This document shows positions 6,909-9,619 of a stretch of DNA of 9,619 bases, piece after piece (within the stretch, counting starts at the first letter, position 1; every line of letters starts with the position of its first letter). The stretch lies in the NCBI GenBank assembly GCA_023391175.1, contig JAEWBL010000357.1:1-9619 (forward strand), read 5' to 3'. The position numbers and the translations under genes are program-made. The notes beneath the pieces were generated by a model, which made no database searches, was not told the origin of the DNA, and saw only the letters and a list, made by a program, of their open reading frames with translations. Source of the stretch: Pseudomonadota bacterium. GTDB lineage: Bacteria > Pseudomonadota > Alphaproteobacteria > Rhizobiales > Xanthobacteraceae.

Positions 6909-7925
6909 TCAGACGGCAGCCCGACTCGTCAATCCCGCGCGCCACTGGGTCGGTGTCATCCCCGCCCAGCGACCGAAGGCACGCACGAAATTGCTGTGCG
7001 CGGAGAAGGACAGGGCGAGCGCGATGTCGCCCACCGGCAGGTCGGTCAGCGCGAGCAACTCCTGCGCGGCGCGGAAACGCACCTCGGCGCGGATGGCGAC
7101 GAAGGATGATCCCGTCTCCCGCAGGCGCCGGTTGAGCGTGCGGGGATGAAGATCGAGGCGCCGTGCCACGGCCTCAAGGGAGAAGGCGTCCTGCATCAGA
7201 AGCGGCTTCATCTGGTGCAGCAGCGTCGCCGCCGAATCCGCCGTATCGATGTGCATCATGGAGGCGAGCTGCGCCAGGAAAGCCTCGTAGCGGGCCGCGT
7301 CGGCGCCGGGATTGGGGAGCCGGAGGTCGGCGCGGGGAAAGACCACGCACGACTGGTACTGATCGAAGCGCACGCGCGCGCCGAGAAGGGTCTCGAAGAG
7401 GCTCGGGTCGGCCGGCGCGCGATGGCAGAGCAGCACTTCGACGATGCGCCCCCGGTTTCCGGTCAGCGCCCGGACGATGTTGACGCCACAGCCCATCGCA
7501 TAGCCATAGGCCTGGCGCGCGCCGGGATCATGCCGGGCGTAGATGCCGTAGCCCAGCACAACGTCCTCTCCCAGCGGATAGAAATAGACAGAAGCGCCGC
7601 GCGACAGGCCGATCTGGACTTGAACATAGCTGCGCAGCGCGTCGCCCAGCGTCGGGCTCGCATCCATCAGCCGCCCGATCCGGCCCAGCGAAAGATGGTC
7701 GTAGCGCGTCCCGAGCAAGAGGCCGAAGTGCTCAAGCCCGGTCGCGCGCGCACAATTGGCGAGGAACTGCAGGCCTTCACTGTAAGGAATGAGGGTATCC
7801 GGCTCCAGCTCTTCCGCATTGAAGGACAGACCGGTGCAGGTATCCCGGGGATCGGCGCCAAGTTCGCGCAGCAGGTCCGCCGCGCCCGATAGACCCCCAA
7901 CCCTCTGCATCGGCACATGCGTCAT
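6909..7925 (-). CDS. AraC-family transcriptional regulator with arabinose-binding-like N-terminal domain (OruR type)
   Basis: This 338-residue regulator has two parts. The N-terminal region (about 20-210; key stretches AADLLRELGADP, FGLLLGTRYDHLSLG and LGDALRSYVQ) matches the Arabinose_bd-type domain found in OruR-like activators, not a cupin. The C-terminal AraC DNA-binding domain has two helix-turn-helices: FSLEAVARRLDLHPRTLNRRL at about 248-268 and VGDIALALSFSAHSNFVRAF at about 298-317, followed by the typical GMTPTQWR. The ATG at 7925 has AGGTGA four bases upstream on its strand; a second ATG five codons in lacks this. The gene converges with the operon (12 bases between stops) and diverges from the DUF1254 gene (121 bases between starts), so that divergent gene is its most natural target. 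The operon is also possible. Effector unknown. Confidence 0.93.
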   Translation of the reverse strand: MTHVPMQRVGGLSGAADLLRELGADPRDTCTGLSFNAEELEPDTLIPYSEGLQFLANCARATGLEHFGLLLGTRYDHLSLGRIGRLMDASPTLGDALRSYVQVQIGLSRGASVYFYPLGEDVVLGYGIYARHDPGARQAYGYAMGCGVNIVRALTGNRGRIVEVLLCHRAPADPSLFETLLGARVRFDQYQSCVVFPRADLRLPNPGADAARYEAFLAQLASMMHIDTADSAATLLHQMKPLLMQDAFSLEAVARRLDLHPRTLNRRLRETGSSFVAIRAEVRFRAAQELLALTDLPVGDIALALSFSAHSNFVRAFGRWAGMTPTQWRAGLTSRAAV

Positions 7926-8046
7926 GCCATCACCTGATTGTGTGCTGTCGCGAAAAGATAAACGTCACGCTTTCGCTTCGTATAGCGTCCGGCCGGGCCG
8001 CGCGAGGGGTGATTTGCGACGGCTGTTCGACACGGGGGGATTCGCC
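7926..8046. promoter_or_regulatory. Divergent promoter region between the AraC regulator and the DUF1254 gene
   Basis: The 121 bases between the two divergent start codons must hold both promoters. Bases 7926-7990 are relatively AT-rich and contain an inverted repeat, GCGAAA (7950-7955) and TTTCGC (7971-7976), and a second short one, ACGCT (7967-7971) and AGCGT (7984-7988). Bases 7991-8040 are GC-rich. I could not place convincing -35/-10 pairs on either strand. The site is called from gene arrangement; the repeats are weak support for an AraC-type operator. Confidence 0.5.
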
Positions 8047-9476
8047 ATGACGGTTTCGAGGCGTTCAGTTTCTTTGGGCCTTGGCGTTCTCGGCGCTGGC
8101 GCCGCCTTGGGGCCTGCCGCAGCCGAGGGCTTGATCCACGAATTGACTGCAGACGTCGAAGATCTGCGTGCCGCATCGGAAGCCTATATCTACGGCTACC
8201 CGCTGGTGACCATGGAAATTACGCGCCGGGTCATGACGAATATCGCCGCGCCGGAGGGCACCCGAGCCCCCATGGGGCAGCTGGTGCGCATGCGGTCCTA
8301 TCCCGATGCGAGCTTTCGCGACGTCACCGCCCCCAACGCCGACACTCTCTACACCACCGCCTGGCTCGACGTGGGCAAGGAGCCGTGGATCGTCAGCATC
8401 CCCGACATGAAGGGACGCTACTTCCTCTTCCCAATGCTCGACGGCTGGACCGACGTATTCCAGGTGCCCGGCACGCGCACCACCGGCACCGGCGCACAGA
8501 CCTATGCCATCACCGGCCCGGGCTGGAAGGGCACGCTGCCGGCCGGCGTCGTCCAGTACAAGTCGCCGACGTCCATCGTCTGGCTGCTCGGCCGCATCTA
8601 CTGCACCGGCACGCCGGAGGATTACGCAGCGGTTCATGCGCTACAGGACGCCTGCAAGATCTATCCCCTCAGCGCCTGGGGCAAGGACTACACGCCGTCG
8701 GCTGGTACAGTGGATCCGGCCATCGACATGAAGACGGCGGTGCGCGACCAGGTGAACGGCCTGAGCGGCGTTGAATATTTCAAGCTGCTGGCGGACCTGC
8801 TCAAGACCAACCCGCCCGCCGCCGCCGACGCGCCCATCCTGCCTCGGCTCGCCGCCATCGGCATCGTGCCCGGCAAGGATTTCGATCCCAAGGCGGCCGA
8901 CCCCGCGGTGCTCAACCGGGTGCCGAAGTTCAGCTTCGACCGCATCATGCTGCACTTCGTGACCGGGCCCGAAATCAAGAACGTGAACGGCTGGCGCTTC
9001 ACCACCGCCACCGGCATCTACGGCACGGACTACATCCAGCGCGCCCTCATCACCGCCATCGGCCTCGGCGCCAACCGGCCGGAGGATGCAGTCTATCCGA
9101 CCTCGCTGAAGTCCGGGGGCGGCCTGCTGGCGCGCAAGTATGACGGCTCGAAGAAGTATGTCATGCACTTCCCCAAGGGACAGTTGCCGCCGGTGAAGGG
9201 CTTCTGGTCCCTGACATGTATGACGAGAACTACTTCTTCGTCGCCAATCCGCTCAACCGCTATTCGATCAGCGCTCGGCAGAACCTCAAGACGAATGCCG
9301 ACGGCTCGGTCGACCTCTACATCCAGCACGACTCGCCCGGCGCGGACAAGGAATCCAACTGGCTTCCGGCGCCCTCCGGCGCGTTTGTCCTCATGCTGCG
9401 CATGTATTGGCCGAACCCGAAAAAGCCTTCGATCCTCGACGGAAGCTGGAAAATTCCCGCCGTCACGGCGTCCTGA
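8047..9476 (+). pseudogene. DUF1254/DUF1214 domain secreted protein, interrupted by a one-base frameshift near 9215
   Basis: The ATG at 8047, after CGGGGGGA, opens a protein with a twin-arginine-like signal (SRRSVSLG, residues 4-11, hydrophobic core, AAA before EG at about 26). A DUF1254 region follows (about 40-180; AYIYGYPLV, APNADTLYTTAWLDV, FPMLDGWTDVFQVPGTR), then DUF1214 (from about residue 315; GIYGTDYIQRALITAIGLGA). After residue 389 (FWSLT expected) the frame breaks: CTG-AC at 9211-9215 runs straight into ATG-TAT-GAC at 9216, so one base of the threonine codon seems missing. The rest of DUF1214 (MYDENYFFVANPLNRYSIS to SWKIPAVTAS) continues in the other frame to the TGA at 9474-9476. 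Restored length is 476 residues, normal for the family. As written, translation would run to 9573 with an unrelated tail and lose the conserved C-terminus. Either a true mutation or a sequencing error; both halves look well preserved, so any loss is recent. The biochemical role of this family is not established to my knowledge. Confidence 0.85.
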
Positions 9477-9515
9477 TGTCACCGCCGCATCAAGCGGCAG
9501 TGGTCAAACGCAGGC

Positions 9516-9568
9516 GATGCGCGAGGACGACCGGTGGCAGCAGCGTCACCTGTCGTCTCGCGCGCATC
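9516..9568 (+). terminator. Long imperfect hairpin downstream of the DUF1254 gene, possible transcription terminator
   Basis: Bases 9516-9536 pair with 9547-9568. GGTG/CACC closes a 10-base loop, then one C/T mismatch, then GACGAC/GTCGTC, then a single bulged G and the GC-rich arm AGCGCG-like bases (9519-9524 with 9558-9563) with a small bulge before the outer GAT/ATC. About 19 pairs form in total. No T-run follows, so an intrinsic terminator is not proven; it may protect the 3' end of the mRNA or bind a protein. The rest of 9477-9619 shows no gene or other repeat. Confidence 0.4.
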
Positions 9569-9619
9569 ATTGAGCAATCGTGAGCAGATCCCATCCGCCC
9601 GGCAGGGTTGCCGGATTTA

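Noticed and set aside
7146..7892. Plus-strand open frame of 248 codons opposite the AraC gene
   Set aside because: It is a codon-mirror shadow of the AraC gene with no recognisable domain; the minus strand has two helix-turn-helices.
7789..8046. Upstream extension of the DUF1254 frame
   Set aside because: It would overlap the AraC gene and place 86 unrelated residues before a Tat-like signal; ATG 8047 has a ribosome site.
9211..9218. Programmed ribosomal frameshift in the DUF1254 gene
   Set aside because: No slippery run such as X-XXY-YYZ or a stimulatory pause site is visible at the junction. A missing base is the simpler reading.

Overview
This is a GC-rich, tightly packed window of proteobacterial chromosome. 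Its gene families and codon use fit an alphaproteobacterium of the Hyphomicrobiales (Xanthobacteraceae or Bradyrhizobium-like), but no marker gene is present, so the assignment is soft. I see no tRNA, rRNA, insertion sequence or CRISPR array.

Layout. (1) Bases 3-494 hold the 3' end of a LuxR-type (GerE) helix-turn-helix regulator cut by the window edge. (2) Bases 495-793 have no gene. The second half is the most AT-rich stretch of the window, and the region carries three inverted repeats: 515-530, 657-676 and 732-760. It is probably the control region of the next operon. (3) Bases 794-6896 carry five same-strand genes 10-58 bases apart, most likely one operon: a Tat-exported molybdopterin-binding subunit of the xanthine dehydrogenase / isoquinoline 1-oxidoreductase family, its 2Fe-2S subunit, a secreted diheme c-type cytochrome, a secreted protein of unknown family, and a secreted NodB/PuuE-like hydrolase. 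(4) A convergent minus-strand AraC-family regulator lies at 6909-7925. (5) Divergent from it, a Tat-exported DUF1254/DUF1214 protein runs from 8047 to 9476. It is broken by an apparent single-base deletion at about 9214-9216. (6) Bases 9477-9619 hold no gene but contain a long hairpin at 9516-9568.

How the genes may work together (inference). The molybdenum hydroxylase has no FAD subunit nearby and is followed by a cytochrome with two CxxCH sites. Electrons would therefore flow from Mo through two 2Fe-2S clusters to heme c in the periplasm rather than to NAD+. The iron-sulfur subunit has no signal and probably rides out with the Tat signal of the large subunit. A secreted relative of cyclic-amide hydrolases and polysaccharide deacetylases, plus an unknown secreted protein, complete what looks like a periplasmic oxidation-then-hydrolysis module for an unidentified substrate, possibly an N-heterocycle or aldehyde. 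LuxR and AraC regulators flank the module. The most noteworthy points are this five-gene periplasmic module, the palindromes before it, and the frameshift in the DUF1254 gene.
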